Below, piece after piece: positions 1-8,726 of a stretch of 41,321 bases of DNA. The notes below the pieces were generated by a model. It worked only from the letters and a program-made list of their open reading frames with translations, had not been told where the DNA came from and made no database searches. The stretch covers positions 1-41,321 of the forward strand of contig DASYKU010000105.1 in assembly GCA_035995165.1 (NCBI GenBank), written 5' to 3'. Numbering within the stretch: the stretch's first letter is position 1; every line of letters begins with the position of its first letter. This DNA comes from Mycobacteriales bacterium (GTDB lineage Bacteria; Actinomycetota; Actinomycetes; Mycobacteriales; CADCTP01). The position numbers were made by a program, and so were the translations under genes.

Positions 1-2
1 AC

Positions 3-182
3 CTCACCGGCGCATCCATCGACGTGGCCGAGAACGTGTGGATCGGCGCGGGCGCGACGATCCTGCCCGGCGTCAGCATCGGCCGCGACGCCGTGATCGC
101 CGCCGGCGCGGTCGTGGCCGACGACGTGCCGGCGGCGAGCCCGGTGACCGGCGCCAAGGCCACCGTGCGCCGCCACTGGTGA
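3..182 (+). CDS. Hexapeptide-repeat acetyltransferase, C-terminal end (partial)
   Basis: The window opens inside this gene; 59 codons remain before TGA. The residues ENVWIGAGATILPGVSIG followed by AVIAAGAVV and ASPVTGAKATVRR are the left-handed beta-helix hexapeptide repeats and tail of the maltose/galactoside/nodulation O-acetyltransferase family (LacA/Maa/NodL). These are trimeric cytoplasmic enzymes that move an acetyl group from acetyl-CoA to a sugar hydroxyl. The segment V-W-I-G-A-G is the usual coil near the active site. The substrate cannot be deduced because the N-terminal part lies outside the window. It could also be a serine acetyltransferase-like or sialic-acid-type enzyme; the tail fits the LacA/Maa group best. 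Confidence 0.8.
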   Translation, partial: LTGASIDVAENVWIGAGATILPGVSIGRDAVIAAGAVVADDVPAASPVTGAKATVRRHW

Positions 183-445
183 CCACTGACGCAATGGTGT
201 TTCGGCGATTCCCGGACGGCCCTCCACTGCGACAACGGCGTCGGTGACGACGGTCAGGCCGCCAAGAGCAGTTCCGTCTGACAAGACCCGGGGTAGCGCG
301 CCCGCGTCGCGCGCGGTGCGCCCCGGTCGAACGCAGTCGAACGCGGTTGAACCGGCGTCGAACGGCGCTTTCATCGCCCCCCGCGACGCTCACGGGGCGA
401 CGCGCGGCGACGAGGTCGCGCTCCTCTCCCGATAGCGAGGTCACG

Positions 446-1675
446 ATGAATTCCCCGATCGGCTCACGGATCAGCGCGCTCACCCGGTCCCGGCGGACGC
501 GGATAGTGGGTGCGGCGGCGGCGGTCGTCGCCGTCGCCGCAGTGGCGGCGGCACTGCCCGCGGGCGGCAGCGACGCCGCCCAGCGCGACGAGCTGGACAC
601 GGGCCGTCCGGTGGGCGACCTGCCGCCGATGACGACCTACGGCTACACCGATGGGCAGCCGGTGCAACTCAGCGTCCCGGCCGGCGCGCAGGCGGTCAGT
701 TTCGTCGCGACCGGCGGCGCCGGCGGCACTGCGGCGGCCCAGAACGGGTCGGCGCCCGGCGGCAAGGGCGCCCAGGTCTCCGGCTACGCGCTCGTCGCCC
801 AGGGCCAGACCGTCACGATCTCCGTCGGCCAGCAGGGCGCCTACGGCGGCACGGGCAGCGGCCAGGGCGGTCAGGGCGGCTCGTACGGCGGCGGCAGCTC
901 GGGGACCGCCGCCGGTCCGAACGGCCCCGCCGGCGGGGGTGGCGCCGCCAGCACGGTCGCCGTGAGCGGGACCACGGTCGCGGTCGCGGGCGGCGGCGGC
1001 GGCACCGGCGCGTGGGGCTTCGGCTCCGGAACCGACGGCGACGACGTCGCCGGTGGCGGCGGCGGCAACGGCGGGCAGCCGGCCGGCGCCGGCAGCCACG
1101 GCGAGTTCTACACCTCCAAGGGCGGCCCGGCCGGCGGCCCCGGAGCCGAGCTGCCCGGCACCGCCGGCGGGACCGGCGACAACGGCAGCCCGTCGAAGTA
1201 CTCCGGCGGCGCCAACGGGGCCGGCGGCGGCGGCGGGGGCGGCGTGAACGGCGGCGGCGGCGGCTCCGCCGGGTCGGGTGGCACCGGCAGCGGCGGCGGG
1301 GGCGGCGGCGCGGGCGGCTCCATGCTCTCGTCCGCCGTGTACGGCCCGATGATCAAGACCGCACCGTCCACCGGCGACGGCTCGATCGTCGTCGAGTGGC
1401 TGAGCGGCTTCACCATCCAGTTCTCCCCCGCACTGCCCACCCAGTGGACGGCCGGCACCCCGCTGACCGTCACGGTGACCGGCAAGGACTTCGACGGCAA
1501 CTCGCTCGGCGACGTCAGCGCGTACATCGGGCTGGCCAGCGGCGACCCGAACGACACGATCACCGGCAACAAGATCGTGATGAACGACCCGGGTCCGGAC
1601 TCGATCATCGCGTACTGGATCGGCACCCAGGCCATCGCCTCGGGCAGCGTGAATGTCGTGTCGAGCGGAAGCTGA
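446..1675 (+). CDS. Secreted glycine-rich protein
   Basis: A 409-residue protein. I chose ATG 446 because GAGG lies six bases upstream and a basic N-terminus (SRRTRIVG) is followed by a hydrophobic Ala/Val run, a typical Sec signal peptide ending near A-L-P-A-G-G. After about residue 60 there is a short beta-type segment (PVQLSVPAGAQAVSFVATGG) and then about 190 residues dominated by Gly with Ala, Ser and Asn (GGGGG tracts). A C-terminal non-repetitive domain of about 110 residues (TIQFSPALPTQWTAGTPLTVTVTGKD) looks like an Ig-like or adhesion fold. The N-terminal part resembles the bacterial 'glycine-rich protein' domain seen in secreted actinobacterial proteins. Function is unknown; a surface or matrix protein is an inference. 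It stands alone and is followed by its own hairpin. Confidence 0.8.
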   Translation: MNSPIGSRISALTRSRRTRIVGAAAAVVAVAAVAAALPAGGSDAAQRDELDTGRPVGDLPPMTTYGYTDGQPVQLSVPAGAQAVSFVATGGAGGTAAAQNGSAPGGKGAQVSGYALVAQGQTVTISVGQQGAYGGTGSGQGGQGGSYGGGSSGTAAGPNGPAGGGGAASTVAVSGTTVAVAGGGGGTGAWGFGSGTDGDDVAGGGGGNGGQPAGAGSHGEFYTSKGGPAGGPGAELPGTAGGTGDNGSPSKYSGGANGAGGGGGGGVNGGGGGSAGSGGTGSGGGGGGAGGSMLSSAVYGPMIKTAPSTGDGSIVVEWLSGFTIQFSPALPTQWTAGTPLTVTVTGKDFDGNSLGDVSAYIGLASGDPNDTITGNKIVMNDPGPDSIIAYWIGTQAIASGSVNVVSSGS

Positions 1676-1691
1676 CGGACCCCCGTCCCGC

Positions 1692-1717
1692 CGGCTCTTC
1701 CCCACGGGGAGGAGCCG
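1692..1717 (+). terminator. Hairpin after the glycine-rich gene
   Basis: Twelve-base arms CGGCTCTTCCCC and GGGGAGGAGCCG pair with one T-G wobble, starting 17 bases after the stop codon. No U-tract follows, as is common in high-GC actinomycetes. Confidence 0.6.
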
Positions 1718-2213
1718 ACGGGCCGCGCCGGTCGACACCATCGCCGGGCCTGGCGCAGAGCCGCCTCCCGGATTGCCGGGGCCGGGTCCGGACCACGGAA
1801 GGCCGAGCGCAGCAAGCGAGTGGTGGTGGGCTGACCGACATGGGACCGACCGGCAGCTCGCAGCCCTCGATGATCTGCCGCGCCAGGCGGAAAGGATTCC
1901 CGAAGTCGAGGCCGTAGTCCTCGGCGACCCCGCGGTGCTCACCGTATCCACCGGCGACCACCGATCAACCGTACGGAGATGACCAAGTCCGCCGACCCCG
2001 TCGAAACGGCCTACGACAACCTCAAAGAGGCCGTCCGCCACGCCTCTCGGGAACAACCAACAGCCTGATCGTTCCAGCCCTCCGACTCCACCCGAGCAAC
2101 TCGCGGCACGGTCGCGCGTCCCGCGCGCAGCGCGGCATGGACGGATATGGCCAGTTCGAACGCTGGCGTACGGTCTGCTGCTCAAGATCCGGCGGTGGGC
2201 TGAGAGGAACGTC
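1718..2213. other. Stretch without a clear intact gene; possible coding debris
   Basis: No complete gene with a ribosome site is visible. On the minus strand around 1840-1960 a frame with strongly G/C third positions reads GEHRGVAEDYGLDFG and then FRLARQIIEG, which looks like a fragment of a real protein that I cannot identify. On the plus strand ATG 1979 opens a 29-codon frame (MTKSADPVETAYDNLKEAV) ending at 2068, with coding-like composition but a poor ribosome site. Both are best treated as remnants. Confidence 0.35.
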
Positions 2214-3089
2214 ATGGCGCGGATAGGGCAGTCGGCGTCGGACGAGCTGGCGGACGAGTCACCCGAGACCACGTTCCTCATCCGGACCGGCGCCCCGATC
2301 GAGGAGGCGATGACGCGCACCATCGCCGCGCTCGCTGCCGAAGCCAAGGGTCCGCACCTGGACGACGACCCGGCGACTACATGCACTTCCACTACGGGGT
2401 GACCCCGACCCAGGAGGGACCGGCCTTCTTCGCCGACAAGTGGCACATGGATCCGGGTGCCGGGAATCGCGAGCCGGCAGTCCAGGAAGTACGCCGGATA
2501 CGCGCCTTGGACGTCGGGACGCTCGTGGCCTTGGGTCTCCGGAGACCGGATGGGCCCGATGCTCGAGCTCGCCACCCGCCGCTGGACCCCGTACGGCATC
2601 AAAGCCCTGTCCAGCTCGCTCTACACCCAGTCGGGGGCGACGTACCGGCAGGCCGAGCTGTCCGTGGGCCGGGCGCACGTGTCGTTCAGCGCCGGCGCGA
2701 CGACCCCAGACGCCTTCGACTGGCGGGCGTCGCTCGCCGCGGTCACCGAACCGCTGGCCCGCGCGCCCTGGGCCGTACGCGGGTTCGTCAAGCGAGGCGG
2801 AGACACGGCGGCCCACACCTGCGACGCCACACTGACCGAGCTCGGCGGGCTCGCCGGGCTCGCCGAGCGCGACCGGGAGGAGCACGGCCTGCCCGCCGCC
2901 CTGGGCGCGGTCGTGCTGCCCACCGACGAGGCCGGTCGGGTACCGCCCGGCTGGACCATCACCGCGTACGGCACGCTGATCCTCGCCGTCCACCCCGATC
3001 CCGCCACCCGGTTCACCGACCCGGACCCCGACCCCACCCTCATTGAGGCCACCCGCACCGCCTCGGCAACCTCATCGCGCCCGAGTTAA
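2214..3089 (+). pseudogene. Frameshifted hypothetical gene
   Basis: ATG 2214 has a good ribosome site (GAGAGGA, about seven bases upstream). The frame runs to TGA 2402, but near 2365 the coding signal moves to another frame (DYMHFHYGVTPTQEGPAFF, 2380-2455) and returns near 2457 to the original frame. There it continues for over 200 residues (RQSRKYAGYAPWTSGRSWPW, later YGIKALSSSLYTQSGATYRQ) to the stop at 3089. Two compensating indels, or sequencing errors, would restore one protein of about 290 residues. I recognise no family: the C-terminal half is beta-rich and Thr/Ala-rich without signal peptide or membrane segment. It is probably a decayed gene, less likely an intact gene with assembly errors. 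Confidence 0.5.
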
Positions 3090-3189
3090 CCGTCGCGCCG
3101 AACGCGACCAGCGGCAGAGTCGCGTGTCCCGCGCGCAGGGCGGCAGATCCGGTAGGGCCGCTGCACGGCAGGTCCGGTGGGGCCGTCGC

Positions 3190-4449
3190 CTACCCGGTCG
3201 CGGGTGCTGTGTCCTCGAGGCGGGCGTGCCGGTACGGGCTCAGGGCCAGGCTGGCCGACACCAGACCGAAGCCCACGGCGGCTGCGTACAGCACGGGGCG
3301 GTAACCCACCGCGTCGGCGAGCACGCCGCCCAGGGGTGCTCCGATGACGATCATCGCCCGGTTGATCGACCGCCTCGTGGCGTTTGACCGCCCCTGCAGG
3401 TGATCGGGGGTGATCGACTGTCCGTAGCCCATCTCGTTGGCGTTGGCCGTGCCCATCGTCACCCCGAGCAGGAACTCTCCGACGCCGAAGACGACCCAAC
3501 CGCCCCCGCCGGGCCCGCCCGAGGCGATGACCGCCCACGCCATCCCGTTGCCGACGATGCTCGCGATGACGATGCGCCCGGCACCGAACCGCGCGCCCAG
3601 AGCCGTGGCGCTCAGCGCGCCGAGCAGTCCGCCGGCACCCCCTGCGGCGAGGGCCAGACCGAACCCGAACGGGCTCAGGTCGAGCGTCCGGAGCGCGAAC
3701 AGCGGCAGCGTCGCACCGGCGACCGCGTTGACCAGGAACCAGCCGTGCGCGCTCAGCGCGTACGGGCCGAGCGTCCGGTGGCGGTACAGCCACCGAAGCC
3801 CTTCGACCGCTTCACCGCGGACACCGCGCAGCGAGAATCGCCGCGACGGCGGCTCGGTGACCGGCACCCGCAACAGCAGCAGGCCGGAGGCGAGATAGCT
3901 GGCCGCGTCGACCAGGACCGCCCACGGCGCGGTCAGCAGCGAGACCAGTCCACCGGCGAGCGCCGGGCCCGAGGTCTGCGCGACGGCGTCGCTCTGGTCG
4001 AGCCTGGCGTTGGCCTGGGTGAGGAGCGGCGGCGGCACGAGCCGAGGGAGGAACGACTGCGAGGCGGCGTCGTTGGCCAGCGACGCCAACCCGAAGATGG
4101 CCATGAACGTCACCAGGACGACGAGCGACAGGTGCTGCGTCACCGCCAGCGTCGGAATGGCGACGAGCAGGACGCCGCGCACCAGGTCCGTGGTCACCAG
4201 GATCGGCCGCCGCCGGGCCCGATCGACGAACACCCCTGCGACCACGCCGAAGAGCAGGTACGGCAGCCACCGCGCCGCATTGACCAGACCCACCTCGGCC
4301 GCTCCGCCGCCCAACGTGAGCACGACGAGCACCTGGATGGCCAGCGTCGTGACGTAGGTGCCGAACGACGAGACGGTGGCCGCAGCCCAGAAGGGTCCGA
4401 ACCCGGGGCAGCCCCGCAGACCCCCCGCGGTTCCCGCCACACCGGCCAT
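3190..4449 (-). CDS. MFS transporter (multidrug/EntS-like exporter)
   Basis: A 419-residue integral membrane protein of the major facilitator superfamily, with about 12 hydrophobic segments. The loop between segments 2 and 3 (GVVAGVFVDRARRRPILV) is the conserved G-x-x-x-D-R-x-x-R-R motif, and TQANARLDQSDAVAQTSGPALAGGL is the segment-5 signature of the drug-proton antiporter/enterobactin-exporter-like subgroup. It most likely exports a hydrophobic drug or siderophore-like compound using the proton gradient; the substrate is unknown. ATG 4449 is preferred over GTG 4458 because GGTAGG lies at a better distance. No partner gene adjoins it: upstream lies a small inverted-repeat element and an IclR-ended operon read in the same direction. 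Confidence 0.85.
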   Translation of the reverse strand: MAGVAGTAGGLRGCPGFGPFWAAATVSSFGTYVTTLAIQVLVVLTLGGGAAEVGLVNAARWLPYLLFGVVAGVFVDRARRRPILVTTDLVRGVLLVAIPTLAVTQHLSLVVLVTFMAIFGLASLANDAASQSFLPRLVPPPLLTQANARLDQSDAVAQTSGPALAGGLVSLLTAPWAVLVDAASYLASGLLLLRVPVTEPPSRRFSLRGVRGEAVEGLRWLYRHRTLGPYALSAHGWFLVNAVAGATLPLFALRTLDLSPFGFGLALAAGGAGGLLGALSATALGARFGAGRIVIASIVGNGMAWAVIASGGPGGGGWVVFGVGEFLLGVTMGTANANEMGYGQSITPDHLQGRSNATRRSINRAMIVIGAPLGGVLADAVGYRPVLYAAAVGFGLVSASLALSPYRHARLEDTAPATG

Positions 4450-4539
4450 CACCCACACCTACCAGAGGCAAGATCGCGAGAAGCACAGGGCCCTCGACCA
4501 GAACTGCGGCCCAGCCGAATTCTCGAGCCTCCGTCCGCC

Positions 4540-4651
4540 GGGACTGTTGCATTGAGCCATCGCATCCGATCTTGACCGTAGGATTTTCGGTCCAGCCGGC
4601 GTGTTGGATCTCCTGTCAAGATCACCGGCGACGGCTCGATTCAACAGTGCC
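4540..4651. mobile_element. Small non-coding inverted-repeat element (MITE-like), copy 1
   Basis: A 112-bp segment begins GGGACTGTTGCATTGAGCC and ends, read on the other strand, GGCACTGTTGAATCGAGCC; 19 of the first 23 positions match. Inner sequences (GATCTTGACCG on the left, CAAGATCACCGG on the right) extend the inverted repeat to about 37 bases. The same termini and inner motifs bound a second, 198-bp copy at 12905-13102. It has no coding capacity, so it must have been moved by a transposase supplied elsewhere. No certain target-site duplication is visible. Confidence 0.7.
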
Positions 4652-4652
4652 G

Positions 4653-4727
4653 CTGGACGCCGGGTTCGCCGGCTGGGTCCGGGAGGCGTACGAGGTGGGC
4701 GCGCGCGGCCAGCTAGGGCAGGACTGA
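4653..4727 (+). pseudogene. Possible truncated gene tail next to the element
   Basis: Immediately after the element a frame of 24 codons (LDAGFAGWVREAYEVGARGQ and on to TGA 4727) has almost exclusively G/C third positions, unlike the other two forward frames. It looks like the last residues of a lost gene interrupted by the element. The family is not recognisable, and the last bases overlap the end of the convergent IclR gene. Confidence 0.35.
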
Positions 4728-5519
4728 GGTCAGCCGGGAGCGCGCGGCCGTGGTCAGGTCGCACTCGATCGCGCTCGCCGTCGCCAGCAGCGGTCCGAGC
4801 AGCTCCGCCCGCGCCTCCTCCACCTCGCCGCGGCTGGTGTGCACGGACACGTTGAGCGCGGCCACGACCGCCCCGGCCCGGTCCCGGATCGGGACGGCGA
4901 TCGAGCGCAGCCCGAGCTCGAGCTCCTGGTCCACGATCGCCCACCCGTCCCGCGCCGCGCGCCCGACCAGGGCCCGCAGCGCGGCGACGTCGGTGACGGT
5001 CCGGGCCGTCAGCGGCCGCAGCGTGACCCGCGCGTAGTAGTCCTCCAGCCACCGCTCCGGCTGGCCGGCCAGCAACACCCGACCCATCGACGTGCAGTAC
5101 GCCGGAAAGCGGGCGCCGACGTCGATGTCCACGGTCATGATCCGCCGGGTCGACACCCGGGCGACGTAGGTGATCTCGGTGTCGTCCAGCACCGAGAGCG
5201 AGGACGACTCGTGCACCGCCGCGACCAGCCGCTCGAGGTGCGGGTGGGCGGTCTCGGCCAGCCCGGCGCTGGACAGGTAGGCGTAGCCGAGCTCCAGCAC
5301 CCGCGGGCGCAGGGTGAACACCCGCCCGTCGGTGGCGGTGTAGCCGAGCTCGGCCAGCGTGAGCAGCAGCCGCCGGGCGGTCGCCCGGGTCAGGCCGGTC
5401 CGCCGGGCCGCGTCGCTCACGGTCAGAGCCCGGTTCCGGTCGTCGAACGCGCGGATCACCGCCAGCCCGCGCGCCAGCGACTGGACGAAGTCCGGGTTGG
5501 CTCCCTCACGGTCCACCAC
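4713..5519 (-). CDS. IclR-family transcriptional regulator (PcaR/PobR-like)
   Basis: A 268-residue DNA-binding regulator. The N-terminal winged helix (residues about 8-70: FVQSLARGLAVIRAFDD, then TGLTRATARRLLLTL) is followed by the IclR effector-binding domain (ARFPAYCTSMGRVLLA, IVDQELELGLRSIAVPI, AALNVSVHTSR). The segment L-E-x-G-L-R-S-I-A-V-P is typical of the PcaR/PcaU/PobR branch, whose members sense aromatic acids. Start GTG 5519 follows GAGGGCGGCGAC; GTG 5516 is an alternative. It is the last gene of the uptake operon, 59 bases after the binding-protein gene, so it is probably co-transcribed. It likely controls this operon or a linked catabolic pathway; the true ligand is not shown. Confidence 0.88.
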   Translation of the reverse strand: MVDREGANPDFVQSLARGLAVIRAFDDRNRALTVSDAARRTGLTRATARRLLLTLAELGYTATDGRVFTLRPRVLELGYAYLSSAGLAETAHPHLERLVAAVHESSSLSVLDDTEITYVARVSTRRIMTVDIDVGARFPAYCTSMGRVLLAGQPERWLEDYYARVTLRPLTARTVTDVAALRALVGRAARDGWAIVDQELELGLRSIAVPIRDRAGAVVAALNVSVHTSRGEVEEARAELLGPLLATASAIECDLTTAARSRLTSVLP

Positions 5520-5578
5520 GTCGCCGCCCTCGCCTTCGAGCAGGGCCGGCGGGGGCGCACCCCGCCGGCCGGCAGCCG

Positions 5579-6823
5579 CTACGACTTCAGGACCGTCCAG
5601 GACCCGTTCGTGTAGTGCTCCACCTCGATGCCGTGCACCGGCGGGTTCTGCTGGTCGGTCCCGTCCACGGTGGTCCCGGGCAGCAGGATCCCGACCTGGG
5701 TGTTCTTCAGCGCGTTGATCGCGTCCATCAACCCCTGCCGGCTGGTCCCCTTCATCGTCTTCAGCGCCTCGACCAGGCCCGTGGCGGCGCTGTAGCCCCA
5801 CTGGGCGTTGGTGATCGCCGGGTTGGCGTCCGGGGCGTACTGCTTCATCTGCGTCTTCATCTGCGACACGGCCGGGTCGCTCGCCCACTGCGGGTCGTCG
5901 GGGGCCTTGACGAAGGAGGCGGTGTAGAGATTCGGGTAGCTCGCCAGCTTCCCGGGCGCGACGACCTGGCTGATCGAGGAGCTCATGCTGGCCATGAAGA
6001 TGGTCGGCTTCCAGCCCAGCGTGAACGCGTGGTTGATGCCGCTGATCATCAGCGGCGGCAGCGCGACGGCCATGAACAGCGCGTCCGCCTTCGTCGCCGC
6101 CAGCTGGGAGATCTGGCTGTTCACGTCGGAGTCGGTCGGCGTGTAGGTGGTCACCTTCGTCACCGTGACCTGGGAGCCCTTGATTCCCTCCTGCATGCCC
6201 TGCAGGAACACCTCGCCCAGGGTGTCGGCCTGGCGCAGCACGGCCACGGTCAGCGGCTTCTGCTGCGAGGCCAGGTACTTGCCGTACGCGACCCCTTCCG
6301 ACTCGTACGTCGGCTGCCACCCGATCGTCCACTTGCTCTGGTCCCGGGCGTTGCTGAACAGCGCGTCCCCGGCGTGCACGAAGACCTGCGGCACGCCGTC
6401 GGCGTTGGCCTTCTTCTGGATGGCGATGTTCGGGGCCGTGCCGAAGGTCTGGAAGAGGGCGAAGACCTTGTCGGAGTCGACGAGCTTGGAGTAGTTCTGG
6501 ACGGCCTTGGCCGGGTTGTAGCCGTCGTCGTAGAAGACGAACTTGATCTTGCGGGTCTTGCCGTCGGCCATCTTCACCCCGCCGGCCGCGTTGACCGAGT
6601 CGAAGTACGAGCTGGCCGCGCCCTGGGCGGCGATCCCGTTCGCGCCCAGCGGCCCGGACAGCGGATAGCTGGAGCCGATCACGATCTCGCTGTCGGTGAT
6701 GCCCACCGCCGCGGCCGAGTCGCCCCCACCGCCGTCGGAGTCGGATCGGCCGCAGGCGCTCAGCAGCAGCGCGACGGCTGCCGTCGCGCCGAGCACGCGG
6801 ACGGCCTTACCTCGTGGTCGCAT
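5579..6823 (-). CDS. ABC transporter substrate-binding lipoprotein, branched-chain amino acid type
   Basis: A 414-residue extracytoplasmic receptor of the LivJ/LivK class (periplasmic-binding-protein type I fold). The N-terminus has a lipoprotein signal with lipobox L-L-S-A-C, so Cys24 should be lipidated. The start of the mature fold reads ITDSEIVIGSSYPLSGPLG, typical of the family, followed by NAAGGV and KVFALFQTFGTAPN. It would capture a small carboxylated ligand and hand it to the LivH/LivM channel. The ribosome site AAGGAG sits six bases before ATG. The gene overlaps the end of livM by 17 bases. With IclR genes at both ends of the operon, an aromatic or other organic acid is at least as likely a ligand as leucine; the sequence does not decide. 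Confidence 0.9.
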   Translation of the reverse strand: MRPRGKAVRVLGATAAVALLLSACGRSDSDGGGGDSAAAVGITDSEIVIGSSYPLSGPLGANGIAAQGAASSYFDSVNAAGGVKMADGKTRKIKFVFYDDGYNPAKAVQNYSKLVDSDKVFALFQTFGTAPNIAIQKKANADGVPQVFVHAGDALFSNARDQSKWTIGWQPTYESEGVAYGKYLASQQKPLTVAVLRQADTLGEVFLQGMQEGIKGSQVTVTKVTTYTPTDSDVNSQISQLAATKADALFMAVALPPLMISGINHAFTLGWKPTIFMASMSSSISQVVAPGKLASYPNLYTASFVKAPDDPQWASDPAVSQMKTQMKQYAPDANPAITNAQWGYSAATGLVEALKTMKGTSRQGLMDAINALKNTQVGILLPGTTVDGTDQQNPPVHGIEVEHYTNGSWTVLKS

Positions 6824-7850
6824 GACTTCTCCTTGGGGTCTGGCGCCCGATGCGGCGGCGCGAAGACGATGCGGCGGTCGGGTCCGCCCGGTCGGACGGC
6901 GGGGGTCGCCAGCGCGCGGCGACGCGGCGTACCAGCGCGGACAGGCCGCCGGAGACGCCGGTGCGGAAGAAGAGCAGGACGAGCAGCAGCACGACCCCGG
7001 AGACCAGGTACGAGCGCCCCGGGCTGATCTTGTCGGTCAGGTTGGGGACCAGGACGTAGAAGGCGGCGCCGATGACCGCGCCGACCGGGCTGCGCAGCCC
7101 GCCGATGACGGCCGCGACCAGCAGCGACACCGACAGGTCCAGGCGCAGGGCGTCGGGCGAGATGAACTGGACCGGGATGAGGTAGAGCCAGCCGGCCAGC
7201 GCGCCGCACAGGGCCGCGACGGTGAACGCCAGCACCTTGTACCGGCGGACCGGGATGCCGGTCGAGGTCGCCACCGTCTCGTCCGTACGGAGCAGGTCCA
7301 GCGCCCGGCCGACCCGCCCGCGCAGCAGGTTCTGCACCAGCAGGAAGGTGGTCGCGGCGGCGGCGAGCACGACGTAGTAGTGCCACTGGTCGTCGGCCAG
7401 CCCGGTCCAGCCCGGCGCGTCCCCGGCCGTGACGACCTGGCCCTGGGAGCCGCCGGTCAGGTCGCTGAGCCGGGTGGCCAGCGGGACGGCGACCACCGGC
7501 AGGGTCAGGGTGATGATGCCGAAGGCGAAGCCGCGGACCCGGACCGCGGGCACCGCGATCACCGCCCCGACCGCGCCGGCCAGCGCGAGCGTGACGGCCA
7601 GGCTCGCCACGATCGGCCAGTCGTGCCCGTACGCGTAGGCCGCGGTGTAGGCGCCCAGCCCGAAGAACGCGCTCTGCCCCAGCGACGCCTGCCCGGCGTG
7701 CCCGGCCAGCACGTCCAGCCCGCGGATGGCGATGGCGTACGTCGCGATGAGGGTGAGCTGCAGGTTGACGTACGGCCGGGCCGACAGCGGCAGGACCAGC
7801 AGCACGACCAGCGCGGCGACGCCCAGGGCCCAGGCCAGCGGGCGCCTCAT
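6807..7850 (-). CDS. livM: ABC transporter permease, LivM type
   Basis: A 347-residue inner-membrane permease. It has about nine to ten hydrophobic segments and the LivM hallmark GLDVLAGHAGQASLGQSAFF (residues about 44-63), where the family normally shows N-L-x-x-G-x-x-G-x-x-S-x-G. A cytoplasmic coupling loop follows later (GRALDLLRTDETVATSTGIP). It forms the channel with LivH, powered by the two ATPases encoded upstream. The ATG overlaps the livH stop by four bases (ATGA). The C-terminal 30 residues are Arg/Ser-rich and read into the next gene, which is unusual but harmless for a cytoplasmic tail. Confidence 0.9.
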   Translation of the reverse strand: MRRPLAWALGVAALVVLLVLPLSARPYVNLQLTLIATYAIAIRGLDVLAGHAGQASLGQSAFFGLGAYTAAYAYGHDWPIVASLAVTLALAGAVGAVIAVPAVRVRGFAFGIITLTLPVVAVPLATRLSDLTGGSQGQVVTAGDAPGWTGLADDQWHYYVVLAAAATTFLLVQNLLRGRVGRALDLLRTDETVATSTGIPVRRYKVLAFTVAALCGALAGWLYLIPVQFISPDALRLDLSVSLLVAAVIGGLRSPVGAVIGAAFYVLVPNLTDKISPGRSYLVSGVVLLLVLLFFRTGVSGGLSALVRRVAARWRPPPSDRADPTAASSSRRRIGRQTPRRSHATTR

Positions 7851-8725
7851 ACCCGGCTCACCTCGCGCCGCCCGAACAGGCCCTGCGGCCGCAGCAGCAG
7901 TACCACCGCCATCAGCGCCAGCGGCACCACGATCTGCAGGTCCGTACCGATGACGTCGACGTACGTGCCGGCCAGGTTCTGGACGATGCCGATGATCCAG
8001 GCCGCGACCACCGCCCCCAGCGGGCTGTCGAGGCCGCCGAGCACGGCCGCAGCCAGGGCGTAGACCAGGACCGCGTCCATCATGTTCGGCTGCAGCGAGA
8101 TCGCCGGCGCGACCAGGCAGCCGGCGATCGAGCCGATCAGCGCGGCCAGCCCCCAGCCCGCCATCAGCAGCCGGCTGACCGGCAGGCCGCTCTGGGCGCT
8201 GGACTCCGGGTTGTCCGCCACCGCGCGCAGGGCCAGGCCGAGCCGGGTGAACCGGAACAGGACGGTGAGCACGGCGATCACCGCGATCAGCACGGCCACG
8301 GCGCCGACGTCGGCGACGGTGAACCGCAGCGCGCCCGCGGCCAGGTCGCGCCGCGGGAACAGCGCCGGCGAGGACTTCAGGTCGGCGCCCCAGATCCAGC
8401 TGACGACGCCGTTGACGCAGGTCAGCACGGCCACCGTGGCCACGATCGTGATCAGCTGGTCGCCGCCCTCGAAGCGGCGGATCAGCCCGCGCTCCAGGGC
8501 GGCGCCGAGCAGGGCCGAGGCGACGGTGGCGAGCACGATCGCGAGCAGCACCGGCACGCCCGCCCGGGCCGCGGAGAAGGCCAGGTACGCCGACAGCGTC
8601 GCCAGTTGCCCCTGGGCGAAGTTGACCAGCCCGGTGGCGCGGTAGGCCAGCACGAGGGCCAGCGCCAGCGCGCCGTAGATCGAGCCGGACGTGATGCCGT
8701 CGACGACCTGCTGGAGGACCCGCAC
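7847..8725 (-). CDS. livH: ABC transporter permease, LivH type
   Basis: A 292-residue inner-membrane permease, the usual size for LivH. The start MRVLQQVVDGITSGSIYGAL and the segment ATGLVNFAQGQLATLSAYLA are characteristic of the family. The coupling loop (TRLGLALRAVADNPESSAQS) and the later segment GGLDSPLGAVVAAWIIGIVQ are also present. About eight membrane segments are predicted. It pairs with LivM. One base separates it from the livF stop, and it overlaps livM by four bases, so the five transport genes are translationally coupled. Confidence 0.92.
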   Translation of the reverse strand: MRVLQQVVDGITSGSIYGALALALVLAYRATGLVNFAQGQLATLSAYLAFSAARAGVPVLLAIVLATVASALLGAALERGLIRRFEGGDQLITIVATVAVLTCVNGVVSWIWGADLKSSPALFPRRDLAAGALRFTVADVGAVAVLIAVIAVLTVLFRFTRLGLALRAVADNPESSAQSGLPVSRLLMAGWGLAALIGSIAGCLVAPAISLQPNMMDAVLVYALAAAVLGGLDSPLGAVVAAWIIGIVQNLAGTYVDVIGTDLQIVVPLALMAVVLLLRPQGLFGRREVSRV

Positions 8726-8726
8726 G

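Noticed and set aside
324-367. Four degenerate GTCGAACG(C/G) units in front of the Gly-rich gene, iteron-like
   Set aside because: Only about 10 bases each, no replication gene or AT-rich stretch nearby; could be chance or a minor regulatory repeat.
464-2602. A 712-codon antisense frame across the Gly-rich gene
   Set aside because: Ala/Gly shadow of the sense repeats, no recognisable domain.
4459-4539. N-terminal extension of the MFS transporter with an extra hydrophobic run (VLLAILPLVGVG)
   Set aside because: That run is in a different frame from the transporter, whose own N-terminus already fits the family.
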